Assembly (NCBI GenBank): GCA_000469685.2
Contig: LS997563.1
Coordinates: forward strand, 33,138,468 to 33,202,467
Length of the DNA stretch: 64,000 bases
From: Haemonchus contortus
Lineage: Eukaryota; Nematoda; Chromadorea; Rhabditida; Trichostrongylidae
Direction of reading: 5' to 3'
Shown here: positions 1 through 14,000 of the stretch, in pieces
Layout of the letters: each line of letters opens with the position of its first letter
Numbering within the stretch: position 1 is the first letter of the stretch
Made by a program: the position numbers and the translations under genes
Notes under the pieces: generated by a model
Told to the model about the DNA's origin: nothing
Databases searched by the model: none
Seen by the model: only the letters and a program-made list of their open reading frames with translations

Positions 1-1505
1 CATGATCAGATTGCAAGTTAGTAGTGGTAAATATTCACACTACACCCATGCTACACATACCGAAATTTCGCATGGTTAGATCTAGTAGGAAAGGAGTTAC
101 GCCTGAAAAGTACGGCTGAAGAACCATTTCACCGGAGACTGTTGAGCGCTACTGTTTCTCGTGGCTTATGGCTCTAGTTTCCAACTGATTTATTCTAATC
201 AGAGAATTAATTTCAAGTACACAATATTTTAAGCAAATGCGAGTTCTTTGAGATGGACTTCTCATTATACTAACTGGAAACTGGAAGATTAGGGAAAATG
301 CTTCGACATGAGACATCATATAAGGCATGTTGGAAGCCACCATTGTAAGCATTTCCGATTTCTGCAAAAAGAGCTTCCATCTTTTTCGATGATCTTATTC
401 TATCAGAAAGCTCCAATGATCTTCTCTTATCAAAGAGCTAATTCCTGAATAGCATCCCAGGCAGAATACCCAGTGGGTTAGTCGGTATCTGATGCAGCAC
501 CTCAATAATAACTACCCACCTCCCTGAACCGGAAGTATCTGTAAATGTAGCTATTGGGTCCTAAACGTGTTGAGCCATCATCACCTTCGCACAAGTTTCG
601 ATATCACCGGGGTACTTTTACCTTTTCGTCACATCTTTGATCGGCTATACAGCATGGATACCAGCAAAAGATTGGGTATGACTATCTAACATTGATACTG
701 GCTACGAAAATTGGGTACTATTTGTCAAGGAGATGGGCTGCTCAGCCTCCACTATCCTGGGAAGTCAATACCGAACGTCTTCCAAGGGAGGCTCTCCTGT
801 GTGTTGGCAATTCCCACCCAGCAATCCCACGCCTAATTGTACTGTGCACAGCTTATGCGTAGTCAACAGGTTGCAAGGAGATCAACACCGAGCTCACTTT
901 CTTGCTGATATCAATGCATTTCACCTTGCCGAGTGAACTCAGAAAAGTTGAAGATTCTGATTAGGAGCTGAACGATTCCTTCTCATCCACTCTATGTATA
1001 GCTCTAATCGCACTTTTCCACCCAGCCACTTCCTAAAATTAATCACGAGCTACAGGCATTAATTCGAGACTTAATCGACATCCATTTATTCTTTGACCAC
1101 AACGAAATATTTCAGATGACAATGGTCTATGTTGTGCATAGATAAATATTCTTGAAAGAAGCAAAAAAGAAATGCACTCAAAGCGATCTTGGAGTACGTG
1201 CCATCCTTTCACATAGTATGTTTCGTATGAACGGTCTTACTGCTAAAGGCAACGACAGTATTCGAAAGAATTCAAAGCCAGGAAGTTGCAGTGTTTGACG
1301 ACATGCAACAAGGAAAGAGAGTTCATAAAGGCCGACATGAGAAAGGTGCAAAAGTTTGTAGGCCTGCCTTCGACTAGAAGCACATAAAAAGCTCATACGA
1401 CATATTCGGCATGGGTATTTGGCTGAAACAGTAAGTTAGACAAATAAATGGGATAAATGGCGCTATTGGCGTTCTTTTTTCAAGCAAATACATCCACTAT
1501 CAAAG

Positions 1506-1578
1506 GCAGGGATAGCCGAGTGGATAAGAGTGTAGGCTCACGTCTGCACTTAGAGGGAGTGCGAGTTCGATCCCTGCC
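1506..1578 (+). promoter_or_regulatory. tRNA-like head with A-box and B-box at LINE 5' end
   Basis: The first bases of LINE 1 resemble a tRNA. There is an A-box-like tagccgagtggataa (1513-1527), a B-box-like gagttcgatcc (1563-1573), and a perfect 7-bp pairing of gcaggga (1506-1512) with tccctgc (1571-1577). A 5-bp anticodon-like stem (tgtag with ctgca, 1531-1547) encloses an 8-base loop. The B-box lies about 7 bases too close to the 3' acceptor strand for a full T-arm, so this is not a functional tRNA gene. It may be an internal RNA polymerase III-type promoter captured by the LINE. Confidence 0.55.
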
Positions 1579-1671
1579 AAGGCAACTCCATGCCTTGCAA
1601 AAAATTGCAAAAATGGTTGCGTCAGGCCAGGTTGACAGGCCGGCTGATGGAGAAACCCAGTCACAACAAGC

Positions 1672-4553
1672 ATGTCTAAAGTCTCAAAAGGTATCAGTGA
1701 TAAAGCTAGGACGTCACCCGGAAGTGGCGCACAGGATCCCCGCCCGAGTTCTGTGGACAGTATGCGAGGGCTACCGAGGAGTGAACGACCTCGGTCAATG
1801 AAGTTAGTTCGAATTGGGACTCTGAACGTGGGTTCGCTTACTGGAAAGTCCCGAGAAGTGGCCGATCTGATGAGGCGCAGAAACATCCAAGTCCTGTGCC
1901 TCCAGGAGACCCGCTGGAAGGGAACAAAGGCCAGAGAAATAGGAGAATTGTTAAACTCTACTACAATGGAGATGACATCAAACGAAATGGCGTGGCCATA
2001 GCAGTAGCGGAGTCCCTCAAAAACTCCGTCTCCGCCGTCAGCAGGATCAGTAGCAGAATCATGGCTGTAAGGATAGACACGAAGGAGGGGTATTGGACAA
2101 TAATATCAGTGTATGCACCACAAGCCGGCTGCCCCGTCTACGAAAAGGATGAGTTCTATCTGAACCTTGACGAAGCCATCCGATCGGTTCCGGGGGGTGA
2201 CTGCTTTACCATAGCAGGTGATATGAATGGGCACGTCGGCAGTAAAAGGAGGGGACTGGAAAGGGTACATGGAGGTAGAGGAATAGGAGTCAGAAACGAA
2301 GAAGGAGAAAGGGTTCTTGACCTGGCCATGGCCCATGACTTGGCAGTCTGCAGCACCTTCTTCGCGAAAAGGAGGTCTCAGAAGGTAGCCTTCAGCAGTG
2401 GAAGGAACGAAACGGAAATAGATCATGTGCTAGTAAGAAGGTCGTCCCTCAAAACTGTAAAATACATCAAGGTACTGCCTGGAGAAGAACAGGCTACACA
2501 GCACAGGCCCCTCTTAGCAGACATAGCCATCGAACTTCCCAATAAATCAAGGACAAGAACGGAACGGAGGATCCGGTGGTGGAAGCTGCACCGACTGGAA
2601 AGAGAACATCTCAAAGAGAAGATACTGAAAGTTGGACTTCCAGATCCCGAGGGACCGATCCAGCAGACCTGGAGCAACGCTGTCAAGGTCATCCTAGAAT
2701 GTGCAAAAGAAACGCTGGGGGGAAACTCGAGGTGGTTTCCGAGGAGACAAGGAAGCATGGTTCTGGAACGATGAAGTCCAGCGAGTTGTGAGAGAGAAGA
2801 AATTAGCCTACAAACGTTGGCAAAAGACACGAGCTTTAGAGGAACTAGTTGCCTACAAAACTTCCAAGAGGCTCGCCAAGGCTGCTGTGGCGAGGGCAAA
2901 GAACGTGGAAATGGACGCCTTGTGTGAAAAACTTGACAGTCAAGAAGGGGAGAAGTTCGTCTTCCACCTGGCGAAAGCGCGTCACCGTGCCACTCAGGAC
3001 ATCGGGGTAGCGAAGTCCGTCAGGAACAGAGAGGGTGCAATCCTGAGGAAGCATGGGGAGGACAGGCGTAGGTGGAGGGAATATCTCGACAGGCTCCTCA
3101 ACGAAGTATTCGCCCGTGAAAACAGCTCCCATTTGGAGGCAACGGCTGGCCCCATTAAACTCTGGACAGAGGATGAAGTGCGCATAGCAATAGGGAAGAT
3201 GAAGGTTGGAAAGGCAACTGGTCCGGATGGAGTACCGATCGAGGCATGGAAGGCGCTCCGAGAGCACGGGATAAAGTGGCTCACCCGATTCCTGTACACT
3301 GCCACCGCTGAAGGAAGAATCCCAGATGCGTGGAGGAGGAGCACTATCGTTCCAATCTTCAAGAGTCGACTCAAGATTGAGAGAATTGGTCTCAACTTCA
3401 AGGAGCAGTTCGGCCTTATGCCTGAGAGGTCTACAACGGATGCCATCTTCATAGCTATGCAAATTATGGAGAAGTATCGAGAAAAGCGTAGACCCTGCTA
3501 CCTAGCCTTCCTCGATCTGGAAAAGGCATTCGACCGGCTTCCGCGAGAAGTCCTATGGAGTGCGCTCCGAAAACGAAACGTGCCAGAACACCTCATCTTC
3601 TTGGTCAAGGATATGTACGATGGCTCCACCACAACAATACGCACTGCGCACGGCCAAACGGGAGCAATAGATGTCACTGTTGGGGTACACCAGGGATCAG
3701 CTCTTAGCCCGTTCCTCTTCCTGCTCACGATGGACGTCATCACAGAAGAACTCGTTGATGGGCCACTGAAGACCATCCTCTACGCTGATGACATCGCTCT
3801 GATAGCGGAGAGCAAGGAAGAACTCCAGGACAATCTCCAGAAATGGCAGAAAAAGCTTGCGGAAAATGGACTCCTGCTGAACGTGAAGAAGACCAAATTC
3901 CTCAGCTCCGAGGAGGGCATGGATTCAATCACCGACGGTTACGGGAAAGCCATCGAAAAGGTTCAGGACTTCCGATCCGATACCTGGGGAGTGATCTAGC
4001 CGTTGATGGTAGCGTGGACCAGGCCGTGAAATCCCGGATAACTGCTGCATGGATGAAGTGGAGGGAGCCCACTGGTATCCTCTGCGACTGTAGGTGCTCC
4101 AGGACTCTGAAAGGAAAGGTGTATCGGGCAGTGGTGAGGCCTACGATGCTCTACAGCAGCGAGTGTTGGCCCGTAAGTAAAGCCCATGAAAGACAGCTCC
4201 ACTCCGCTGAACTGAGAATGCCCAGATGGGCCTGCGGCTGGACGCGGCTGGATCGGGTCAGAAATGAAGACGTCAGGTTGGCTATGCTGACAGCTCCAAT
4301 TCAACTGAAGATGAGAGAGCAGCGCCTGCGATGGTTCGGGCATGTGCTAAGAAGACCACAGAGCCATCCGATAAGGGAAGCAATGGAATTCGAGGCTCAA
4401 GGTAAGCGACCACGAGGAGCCCCAAAGAAGAGATGGCGGGACGTGATCAAGAAGGACCTCGCCGAAGCCAAGGTGACGGCAGAAGATGCTGTAAACAGAA
4501 TGAAATGGAGACGACTGATAAGAACAGCGGACCCTGCGACGGCGTGGGACTAA
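1672..4553 (+). pseudogene. LINE 1 endonuclease-reverse transcriptase, frameshifted
   Basis: One polyprotein spread over frames 1, 3, 1 and 3, with breaks near 1950, 2730 and 3975. The AP-endonuclease domain starts near 1804 (RIGTLNVGSLTGK, LQETRWKG) and continues with SVYAPQ, GDMNGHVG, IDHVLV and the QHRPLLAD ending (about 2500). The reverse transcriptase shows GPDGVPIEAW, VPIFK, EQFGLMPERSTTDAI, FLDLEKAFDR, GVHQGSALSP and the catalytic YADD (3781-3792). The C-terminal RLRWFGHVLRR and RPRGAPKKRWRDVI stretch is typical of this type. About 30 residues that usually follow VPIFK (the NYRPI region) are missing in frame near 3360. Frameshifts plus this deletion make it inactive. Confidence 0.88.
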
Positions 4554-5541
4554 CGCTAGGGAGAAGAAGAAGAAGAAGAAGACACCCACTATCAGCATTT
4601 GAGAAATGGAATTCCCGAAGAACTGGTTGGTGTGGGCAAGGTTTGAAATGTGAGCGACCCAAAAAGATAGTTGTTCAGTATAATCACATATCTTGCTATT
4701 TATGCAGTTCACATATGCATACCTAATTGTGACATCATTTTCGCTCGGAACAAGTATTACTTTCATGTTTGCCCAGCCTTTAGAACAGGGAGCGTTTTTA
4801 CACAATTAACTCATCTAAGACTTACGTGTTTTGATGAGAGTGCATGAGGCTTGGTAGGAAGTCATTTTGATGGCAAGCTTGTAGAAAAGTAGAAATGTTC
4901 CAAATGCTAGAAATGATTTTGGTTTTTCTGTCAAATTAGCTCAGATCCATTCGAAATGACGAACTCCACTGAACTTTTTCACCGCCTCCTTTTTGTTAAT
5001 GAAAGTTAAGGTGACGTCCAGTTACATCATGGCTTTGAGTGCTCCTAAAGACGAAGAAGTACATCCAACTCAGTGAAAGAGTTGTTAATTGGCTTACCAT
5101 CCGCAGAATTCTCACAAACATTAGGCTGTCCTTTCAAACTTGGTTTCTAATGAACTCTATTGCTCGGTGTATTCTTGAGAATTGGGCTGATCTATTTCCA
5201 TCATCAAAAGAGCTACTGATTTGTTAATTAACGTTTTTGTAGTATCGATGGGGCTCTCGGGGAGTTGGAGAAATGACATGTTGTGAGAAGCAAAAAATGA
5301 CGCATCTACCGGGTAATAGATAAGCTTCAAAATGCATGAAAACAATTGGAAATGGGCCCACATCTCGTGAGAATTCCAAAGTAGTCAATCTTCTATGGGA
5401 CGTCACATGCCATCGTCATCGTTGTCAGGTCGAAACTGGGTTACCGTTGGCGGGATGGCCTTGATTGACCTATTAGCAGAACCTAATATCTTGGCCTATG
5501 AAATGCTGAAACGGCTAGCTGAGGGTCGGCGGAGAGGTGTG

Positions 5542-5578
5542 TGGGAGAGGGGTGGGGGAGGGGGGGGGGGGGGGGGGG
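5542..5578 (+). repeat. Poly-G run, possible G-quadruplex
   Basis: A G-rich tract ends in an uninterrupted run of 18 G. The duplicon B counterpart at 50858-50878 has a shorter run, so the tract was G-rich before duplication and its length has drifted. Homopolymers this long are often mis-sized in assemblies. Confidence 0.8.
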
Positions 5579-8500
5579 TTTGACTCATGGTCCAGTGTTT
5601 ACCAGATACTCGCGAAATTCTTCACTGTCCTCATGGCACTATCTGAGATCTCACTACACAGAGGACGTTTCATTTATAGTCATTAGAGATAAACCGCAAT
5701 GACTCAATGGTATGAAAGCAGTGCCTCATCTACGCTACGGGAACCCCGGACTTTTTCTGTGGACTTGTTTCTGACCCCTTCTTTTCTTTTTATTTTCTTT
5801 GGAGTAATGGCTGTCTAATAGCACTTCGGAACTATCTGAAAACGACATCTGATATCGCAATTGTTGTCTTTCTCCATCCAATGACTTTGCCCGTCTAGGA
5901 GAGTTACGACACACTAAAAAAGGAAACAACAATAAGTAACTTAATGGAGTTTTTGCAGAACGATGGTAGACTGAAAATAGCTTTATGGATTTTCCAGATC
6001 ACGCAAGGACGTAGAACTCGCTTGGCCAAAGAGATCCTCATAAAGCTCCCAACGAGCCTTCAATGAATACGAAACTAAATTCTTTTCGGAAATGAAACGC
6101 CGGACAGATGTAAATGAATAAGAATAAGCAAAGTAAGGAACGAAAACTGGTAAATAACTATTGCCCGAACTCTTCTGGTTAAAATATAGTATGATAGCAT
6201 GCTATAACCCCAATCCAGACTCAAGTGGCTATGTCTATGTTCAGTATTGGTCGAACTGCAACGCAGAATCAACAAGAACCAGAAGGTCTAGCCTTTGCCA
6301 AATTCTCCATGTTTATAGTTTGGTTGATCTAACTTTCATAGATTGGTAGCAGAATGGGTACAATCTAAAAGCGGAGACAAAATGACGGTCTGAACTAATC
6401 TGGACAAACTTGTCTTGATTTGGAGTGGCCAGGAGTTAGAACAACCTCTACGAAACTCTTATTTCTGACGCTCAGAATTCGTAACGTCTTTGTCCTACAA
6501 GGGTGCGCCATGTTGTTGATTACCCGTCATAATTGCATCAACTTTTGAGAAGCATCCGGCAGCTAATATGAGTAGCTTACGTGAGCTGATTTATGGGTGA
6601 TCTTGTTTATGTAGCGTAACTTAAGGCAGAAGTTCAAAGGGAAGAGAATGGCTTATAATGCAAAAGTCAACTGTGGCCATAGAGTCACTCCTCTTCGCTA
6701 GAATATAATATTTTGAAGTGATTTTTAATCCTTACAAATGTTTTTACTCATAAACATCCACATGACTAAATAAATCATTTTCGAAAAAAATTTTTAGAAT
6801 GTTGACATGGCTTATGTATTAAGCCTATGACGCCCTTGCATCAGATAGGCTTAGGCTATAAGCGTAATGGAAGAAATAATCTGCAGAAAGCTCCAATCAT
6901 TGAGCGATGTAAAATGCCATATTCTAATAAGTTGCTTGTTATCAATGAAGTACCGTTTAGCTGATGATTCTGACTTGGCATTTCAAAGGATGCTCCCACC
7001 GGATAGGCTAATCTATTTGGTGCAGCAGGGATTAATTGACCAGATCATAAAGAAGGGCTCACTATTAGCTCGGCTGTATATATGTGTATGCATATATAAC
7101 AGAAGCTTAAGTATGCACAACAACAGAGGTCGTGGTAACCCGCAAAAAATGGGGGTTATCGGGATCATCACTTCCCCTCGAGCGAACTGCCCTTCCTTTT
7201 GAAGGCCGCATTTAAGCTTACAGGTAAGCCTGGTGCTTGAAAACCTCGTGAAACTTGAACAGTTCATTGGCAGCAAAATTCTCCTTGGCATATAGCAGCA
7301 AACCTTGACATTCCACCATCCGGTGAGAAGCTCGCCGTGGGTATAAGATCCAGATTCCCTTTCCCTCTATATGCTTGATTCCTATTTCCCAATCCCTGTA
7401 ATGTGGTGCTGACAGGCTCATGAAAACGCTTGAGAGCACAAAAAAGTCACCTTTTGCTTGAGAGGTCGAAAAAAGATAAGGTACTCAGTGGCAAAATTCA
7501 GTCAAGTTTGGAATTATATTCCGATCAAAAAAAAAAGAAATAACTTGACTTAGTTTTTGATCAACGAGAGTATGAAATCTTAAGTAATCTAGAGATTTAT
7601 AGCTATATTTTCGTTTATATAAACCATAGTAAATCAATCTAGCTTTTCGAAAAAGAAAGGTTGGTAGGCCTGCTCTGGATGCGAGACGTCTTCTGCAGAT
7701 CTCCACTTTCTTTTTGAAATACTTCTTGGAGTAACAAATCACAAGCCAAAGGCCCTTAGTTCATTTTATAGGATTTCGGGGAAGCTTAGTGATGAAGAGG
7801 TCCGTACAGCGGTAACAATGGGGAAAACTAGGTGAAAACTCAGTAAGTTACATGCAAAAGGACTAAAAAAGGCGTCAAGTTTTTCTACCAGCGAATTGCA
7901 CAATTACAATATAAGCGTTGATAGATTATTCAGTAAACTCCAACTACGGCCTTTTTCTTCAAGTATTCAAAGTTGTAGTTGCATATTTCGAATAGACTCA
8001 TGGAAAAAGAGCTGAAGAGTTGTCAAAGTCAAAAGGCGTGTATGTCTACGTTTTCTGTGCCTTCTGAATACTGCTAGGTAATGCCTATTCTGAGGGTCAC
8101 AGAAAAAAGGTAAAACAGTCAGGCAAAAGGCAGAAGAGCTGTGAAATAAAGAAGGGCTCTCCAAAAACTGGCTTGACTGAGAATCAAAATTTTGATTGCT
8201 AAAACGACGGTCGCGATCCTAAAGAGGATGCACAAATGGTTCGCCATTTGAGCGTGGAGGCGGGACGTATGATGTGTAACCTGCTCAACTCTGTGATCAA
8301 CATTCCAATAAGATGAGCCTGGATAGCCTGTGAATTCCCTTATTTGAGGAGTGATTTTTGGAAATATTTATCACTTTTAAGCCTTATGAAAAGGCATGGA
8401 TAAGGACTGACGTAGATGGGATCATCCTTTTGGGTTATAGAGATCTTGTAGGGTGGTACCCACGGCTTCTACTTCAAGCAACGTTTGCAACAGTTGGTGG

Positions 8501-10981
8501 CGGGGACGCGCTCAGCTGTCATACCAAGATACACGGCATAACCTGATATCTCCTTTCCAACCGAAATTCTGATGGTACATAAGCCTGTTTTTGTTTATAG
8601 AATCATTTGCACCACTGAAAAATTTATTTTTTGCTTCAAGGAAATTTCTTGCAACTACTTTGATTAGCGGATTGTTGTCGTCATCACTTGCACCAGGATT
8701 CCCTGAATTATGCAAGCATAATACCGTCGCGACCATCAATAGGTTCCATTCTAGGAAAACTGTGAATAAGAATGAGCTTTGAGTGGGAGTAGAAAATTCA
8801 GATTCTCTATGTCCATGAGTTTCATATCTCGCAGCGGAGGTCAAGCATGAATTTCCGACATCACACCTGCTTTCCCTATTATTTCAAATAAGAATGAAGT
8901 GTGGGTGCATGCGACAAAGAATCCAGCCAGCCACACAGTCTTCGTTCCTTGTTTTCTTGCATTTCAAATGTCGAATGCAGAAGTTTTGCAGATGAGCAGT
9001 GATTTCCACCATGAAATACAAAGTGTCCAGTATAAACATGCCAGATGTCATCATGTATAATAAAATACTACTGCGTGAATATTTTCTGGAAGATGGTCCT
9101 TTACTGGAAGAAGGATTTGTTATTCTAATAATGCCAACTCATATCAACACATAAACATTCGAAAGCATTTGTCTAGCTTAAGTTTTCCTCACACCAGGCG
9201 ATGATTATTTATTTATTACATATTTTCCTAGAGATGTTGCACTTGATTTGGTGCACTGGACATGGAGCTTCAGGTAGTGCACCAACCTCGATCAGGGTTG
9301 ATAGATCACAGCGATCAGTATCGCATACGTTGAATCACTTTACGAAATTTGTTTTATTCATTCTGAAATACACCCCATAGCAATGAGCTTGGAAAAGCAA
9401 CTCGATCAATGCTAATTCAAGTGAAAATTGAGCTTTTTCAGAAACTAGCAGAGGCGTAATGCAGGTGAACACAAAAGAAAAGGACCACACCCATAGTAAA
9501 CAACAACGTAAAAACTAAAACCGAGTTCGAAACGATTGTGACAAATCTTACTTTTCGAAAATTGAACACGAAAGAAAGGGCAATACAGTACGAGAAGTCG
9601 ATACTAAATTCATCTACTGCAGAACATGATTCAAACGAGTAGTGATATCGGAATGGAGCCCTTAACTACCCACCCAAACCTTGACTCCTTCCCCGCGGTC
9701 CTTTCCCGGTGTGCCGTACATGTGGCGGTCTGAAGACTAGTGTAGACTGTGGGAGCCCGGTTTCCGCTCTGAATTGCAACTCTTCAAGTAGCGACTTCTT
9801 TTACTGAATAAGGAAAAGCTACCGAAACAGGCCCATTCCTTCAAAATATCACATCCATTTAGAAGAAGTTTGTGGAACGTCCATTTTAAACAACATAGAC
9901 TGCTGAACTTTCCTAGTCCATCTTATCTGAGTCTGTGAGCCACAGAAGCCTCGTGCCTAGAAGAATGGGAAATTGCTGCTGCTTCTGAAGAATGTGGTAA
10001 GTAAAGTAGTTGCGTGAAACCGAAAATGAGCAGTCAAACAGAATGTCGCATCTTGAAGTGAGTTCAACGGCATTCATGAGAGAAAAGATCAAAAATGGTG
10101 GAGGCTGAACGATTTCATATATTTTCACCGTAGATATGTACGACCAGTAATCGTTCAAGATTTATTATTATTGGAAGTTATATGGCGAGAAATTTTTCCA
10201 TGCATCAAAAACATTTATGCTAACTTCCCCTCTGTACAGAAAATATACTATTAAAGGTGTAAAATTATGTAACAGAGAACCAAATAGCAAGAAATCAATA
10301 CATTCGATACAATAATTGAAAAAAATTGCCTTAGCTACCTCATTTATTGCAATCTTATTCATTGCGCGTGAAGAAAAGTAATAACTTGGTCAAGTAATTG
10401 AATATTTTGAAAAACTGATCGAAAATGTTTCTTGTTTGAGTTTCTTATAGCTAAGAGACATTACACAACATCACCTATGTATTCATCATTAATTCCTTCC
10501 AGCTCGGAAAATACAACAAAGGATATCTTGTAAAGGTAGATAAAGTACCAGATAAGTGTTGCCGCAAATGATTAGGTCCAGTGCTCTTTTCACCCGAGAG
10601 TAGATACATAGATAGAAATTGACCTGCTGTCAGTAACTTGGTTGTTAGGTTATTTAGGTGATAGTAGAGCTACTTGTAGTTATTAGTAGGTACACCAGCT
10701 TCACATTAAAGTGCATGTTATGCAACATCATACGACCGAGTTTTTTTAAATAATTTTGAAAATCAGGGTGCAAACAAAAACGATGTCAACTCTTATAATA
10801 GATGGATAGTTGCCCTTATCCTCACTTCTGTTCACACCCACTACTACTACTTTCTGTCCACTGTTCCTAGAGGAAAACTTTTCACTGTTAGCTCAGTTGT
10901 AAGCTCATGTACCATCCAGAAGTAATTTATGCACACCGGTGTTAGCTGCTTTGAATAATTAGCTTGAACGCTGGAATATTT

Positions 10982-11077
10982 CTGGCAGTCGCGTGCCAAT
11001 ACAGCTTGTGTTTCTCATCGTTCTCTAGGCAAGAAGAATGTTGTATGCCATTCTATAATTCCGGAAACGGTTACTAG
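10982..11077 (+). pseudogene. Possible PAN/apple-domain exon relic (copy A)
   Basis: The translation includes SLCFSSFSRQEECCMPFYNS, which resembles the core of the PAN exon at 42917-43096 (GSCMKMCAEIPECVAVSVHN). Both have a Cys, a five-residue gap before a later Cys, and an Asn after the hydrophobic strand. The expected third Cys is Phe here. The frame closes with tag at 11075-11077. The duplicon B copy is at 58440-58544. This is similarity by eye over about 25 residues, so it is only a suggestion that the duplicons once carried PAN gene exons. Confidence 0.3.
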
Positions 11078-14000
11078 CTTAATGAAATTCAAGAATTGCG
11101 TGAACACTTTATCAGTCATATAACAATGCATGACATCATTAATACTCAAATTCATCATCTTCAACATCCGCACTTATTTCGAGACAACGGAGAGAAGCGT
11201 TCACAGTGCTAATGATGTTCCGCCGAATTGAGCCAAGTAGTCTCTAATTTTCCATGCGCTAAGAAATGCATCTGATGTAGGTAGGAGCAGCTGTGTGGCG
11301 TATGAGCTTTTTTCTTCGTGACCATGCCTTCCTGCAGAGAGTTCATTGTGATTCGCATAAATACGTCGCCTTGACACCAATTCGCAGTGAGACAGTGAGA
11401 AATGTGTTCAAAGTGTCGACAGCAATCATTGACTTCCACCTAGCTCTAGTTCAGCTTGTCGACCAGGGTCAAAACTCTTTTCTAATACGTCACTTCAATT
11501 AGAATAACATTGCAGGATCAAACTTAGGAGCTTGAAGTACTTACTATTCTGCTTCTTCCTTGTGTTTCCCACCAGTACACAGTAAACATAGTCGTAAACG
11601 TGTTACGAATTCCCTTGTTACCTTGAGTCATCTAAAAACAGAGCGCTTCCTAGCTAGAAAGGTATACAAGTGTGGAAAAGAAAACGCAGGAATCAGCGTA
11701 TGATGTCATTTATAAAATCTAGCTAAGCAATGAAATTTGGGGTCAAAAGAGAGTGTAAAGGCAGAAGCTGTATCAAAGAAAGCTATTCAAATGTACATCG
11801 GCTAAGCCGGCTTTGGTACCCTTATTACGCCCTACGACGACTGATTTACGACCCGTTATGCCATAATGGGGAATCGTAGGTCCATCCAGAGGAGAAATTT
11901 CAGGAATTCTTTCTACCTGAACGGTGCCTTCAATTAAAAGAGATTTCATAGAGTTCAAAACTGGTCGAATTCAGAAAAGCAGAAAACGAATGCTAGAATG
12001 AATAGTAAAACGAATAGTACATGTTTGTGCGCTTGATTAAGTATGAATAATACTTGAAACTATTGATATATTGTACCTACATATACAGATATCAAGCTCT
12101 GAGCAGTTACCCTTAATAACTTTTCTCACTATGACTGTAAACGGAGCTGCTTCTATTACATCCACATCCTGATCGCAAGAATTGGGAGGCGACCTAAAAA
12201 CATATGTATTTGCCCTGAGAATATAGCAAGATCAGGGCATACCTGAAGGTTCCTGAACTGTGGCTCACATACTCAGCTTTATAATTATATTATGTGATCA
12301 CTAGCCACTGAGCTACTAAAAGCCATTGCCACTTCTCAGGTCAGGCACTGTTCCTGTTAAACTGTTTAGTCAAAGAAAGCATAAATAGAAATTAGTCGGC
12401 GTCTAGGAATCGATGCATTAGGAATCAGTGGAAAGAGTTGCAAAATGATTATTTGAGACACGTTAACTTCATTGTTCGAACCGGTTACTTTTTTCAATTT
12501 GTTGAGAATTTTCACTAGAAGATTTTGTGTTAGGAATTTGAAAACTTGAATTCCATCTGCCAAGTGGCACTTGGGTGTGTGGGCGTCACAGTAAAGAATA
12601 GTGCAAAATAAATTGTTTCATTTCTGAACAATCTAAGATAGCAGTTCTCACCAAATTTGTGCCTCACTCAAATCTTTCAAGGAAACTCGCAGCACAATTG
12701 TTACCATAGAACAAATTGATGCTCTCTAGTTCATGTTGCTTATTGCAGCAATGGATCCAAATAACAATAAAATGTAAAGGTTGAAGAAAAGAGCGAAGAA
12801 AAATGAAGAAAATGCATAATAATGCCCAATACTTGGAAAGAATTTATTGAAAAAAGATACTGTTGCGATCACCCAAGGTGACAGTGCGCAATGAGCTGCC
12901 ACCTCGAGTTATCGAGGCAGGTCTTTCTCAACAACTTCTTTCCAAGTGATATTTAAAGTTCGGATTAATCACGTAGCTACAGCTCTGAATAACTACTTCA
13001 GGAGCAACGTTGGAGGGTTGTTCTGATTATGAACGGGTTGCACTCGGCAGAACTGAATTCATTGGGGCAAACGCAAAAACATGACCGTACGTGAAGCCTC
13101 AATATGCATAGCGTTATGTAATACTAGGTTGATGCATGATGATTGCGGATTTTTCGCGACTTTTTCTCTCGATACAATTTGAATATTGAATTCGTGTTTT
13201 GATGGAAATAATCTTCTTGTTTTTCTCAAAAAAAAGTGTCTAGAAAGTTATCTCCACATACCCCACATTGTGCCCTATGTAGTACTCCGAGAAGGGACGG
13301 AAGCTGACACACTCATAACGTGATCTCAACGAACTTCTCAGAGATGGACAGGTCAGCCAAAGCCGAATGAGGAATGGAATCTGCTTCTGTGATCGCCCTT
13401 TTCACCAACAGAAATTCCTAGATGATCGCCCGTTGAAAATTGGTTAACGAACAGAACTTCCGACGAAGTGGATGACTTGATGGCCGACGTGAAAACGTGG
13501 ATCGCCTCCAAAAATCGGAAATTCTTCGCCTGTGGAATTCGAAAGCTTAGCAAATGAGAAGCAATGCTTAGCTAGATAGTGGATATGCTCCGTAGCAATT
13601 ATTTGAGCATGTTTTTGCTAAACATTTCTATCGTTTCTCTAAGCGAAATTTGCTGAAAAAATCCGCAATATTTATGCATCAACCTAATAATTATTACATG
13701 GTCAACCTAGGAAGCGAAGCTTCTCAGCTGGGAGTTTGAGAATTACGTCAGCATGCTCCAGGATAAGTAGAGGATATCACATTTCTAGATGGATCCAGAC
13801 GATCTGGGCGGTGTGACGCATTTCGCATAATCAGTGACTTGTCATACAGAGGAGTTTTTGTCATAGCTTGCATTTTAGACAAACGCGTTTTGATTGCACG
13901 GACTGATTTTTTAAACTATAAAGCTTTCAAGATGTAAATCCCATATACAGCCATTTAATCAGGAGAACAAGTAAGAAAATAAATAAACACTGACTGATAA

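Larger units (their letters stand above)
1503..4581 (+). mobile_element. RTE-like non-LTR retrotransposon (LINE 1)
   Basis: Both ends can be placed because duplicon B keeps the empty site (caagcaaatacacccactat at about 49879). In A the target acatccactatca (1490-1502) is followed by the element, and acacccactatca (4582-4594) resumes the flank, giving a 13-bp target duplication with one mismatch. The 3' end is a short (GAA)n run (4561-4581), as is common for RTE-type elements that end in simple repeats rather than poly-A. The head is tRNA-like (separate entry). The body encodes an AP-endonuclease and reverse transcriptase, now frameshifted. RTE clade assignment comes from motif style, not phylogeny. 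Confidence 0.88.

Noticed and set aside
1500..1886. Minus-strand 128-codon frame over the LINE head
   Set aside because: Antisense shadow of the LINE. The plus-strand endonuclease motifs explain the region.
7218..7439. Minus-strand frame with possible splice sites in both duplicons (7218-7439 and 52561-52793)
   Set aside because: Indels change the frame between the copies and each frame carries stops, so coding constraint is not shown.
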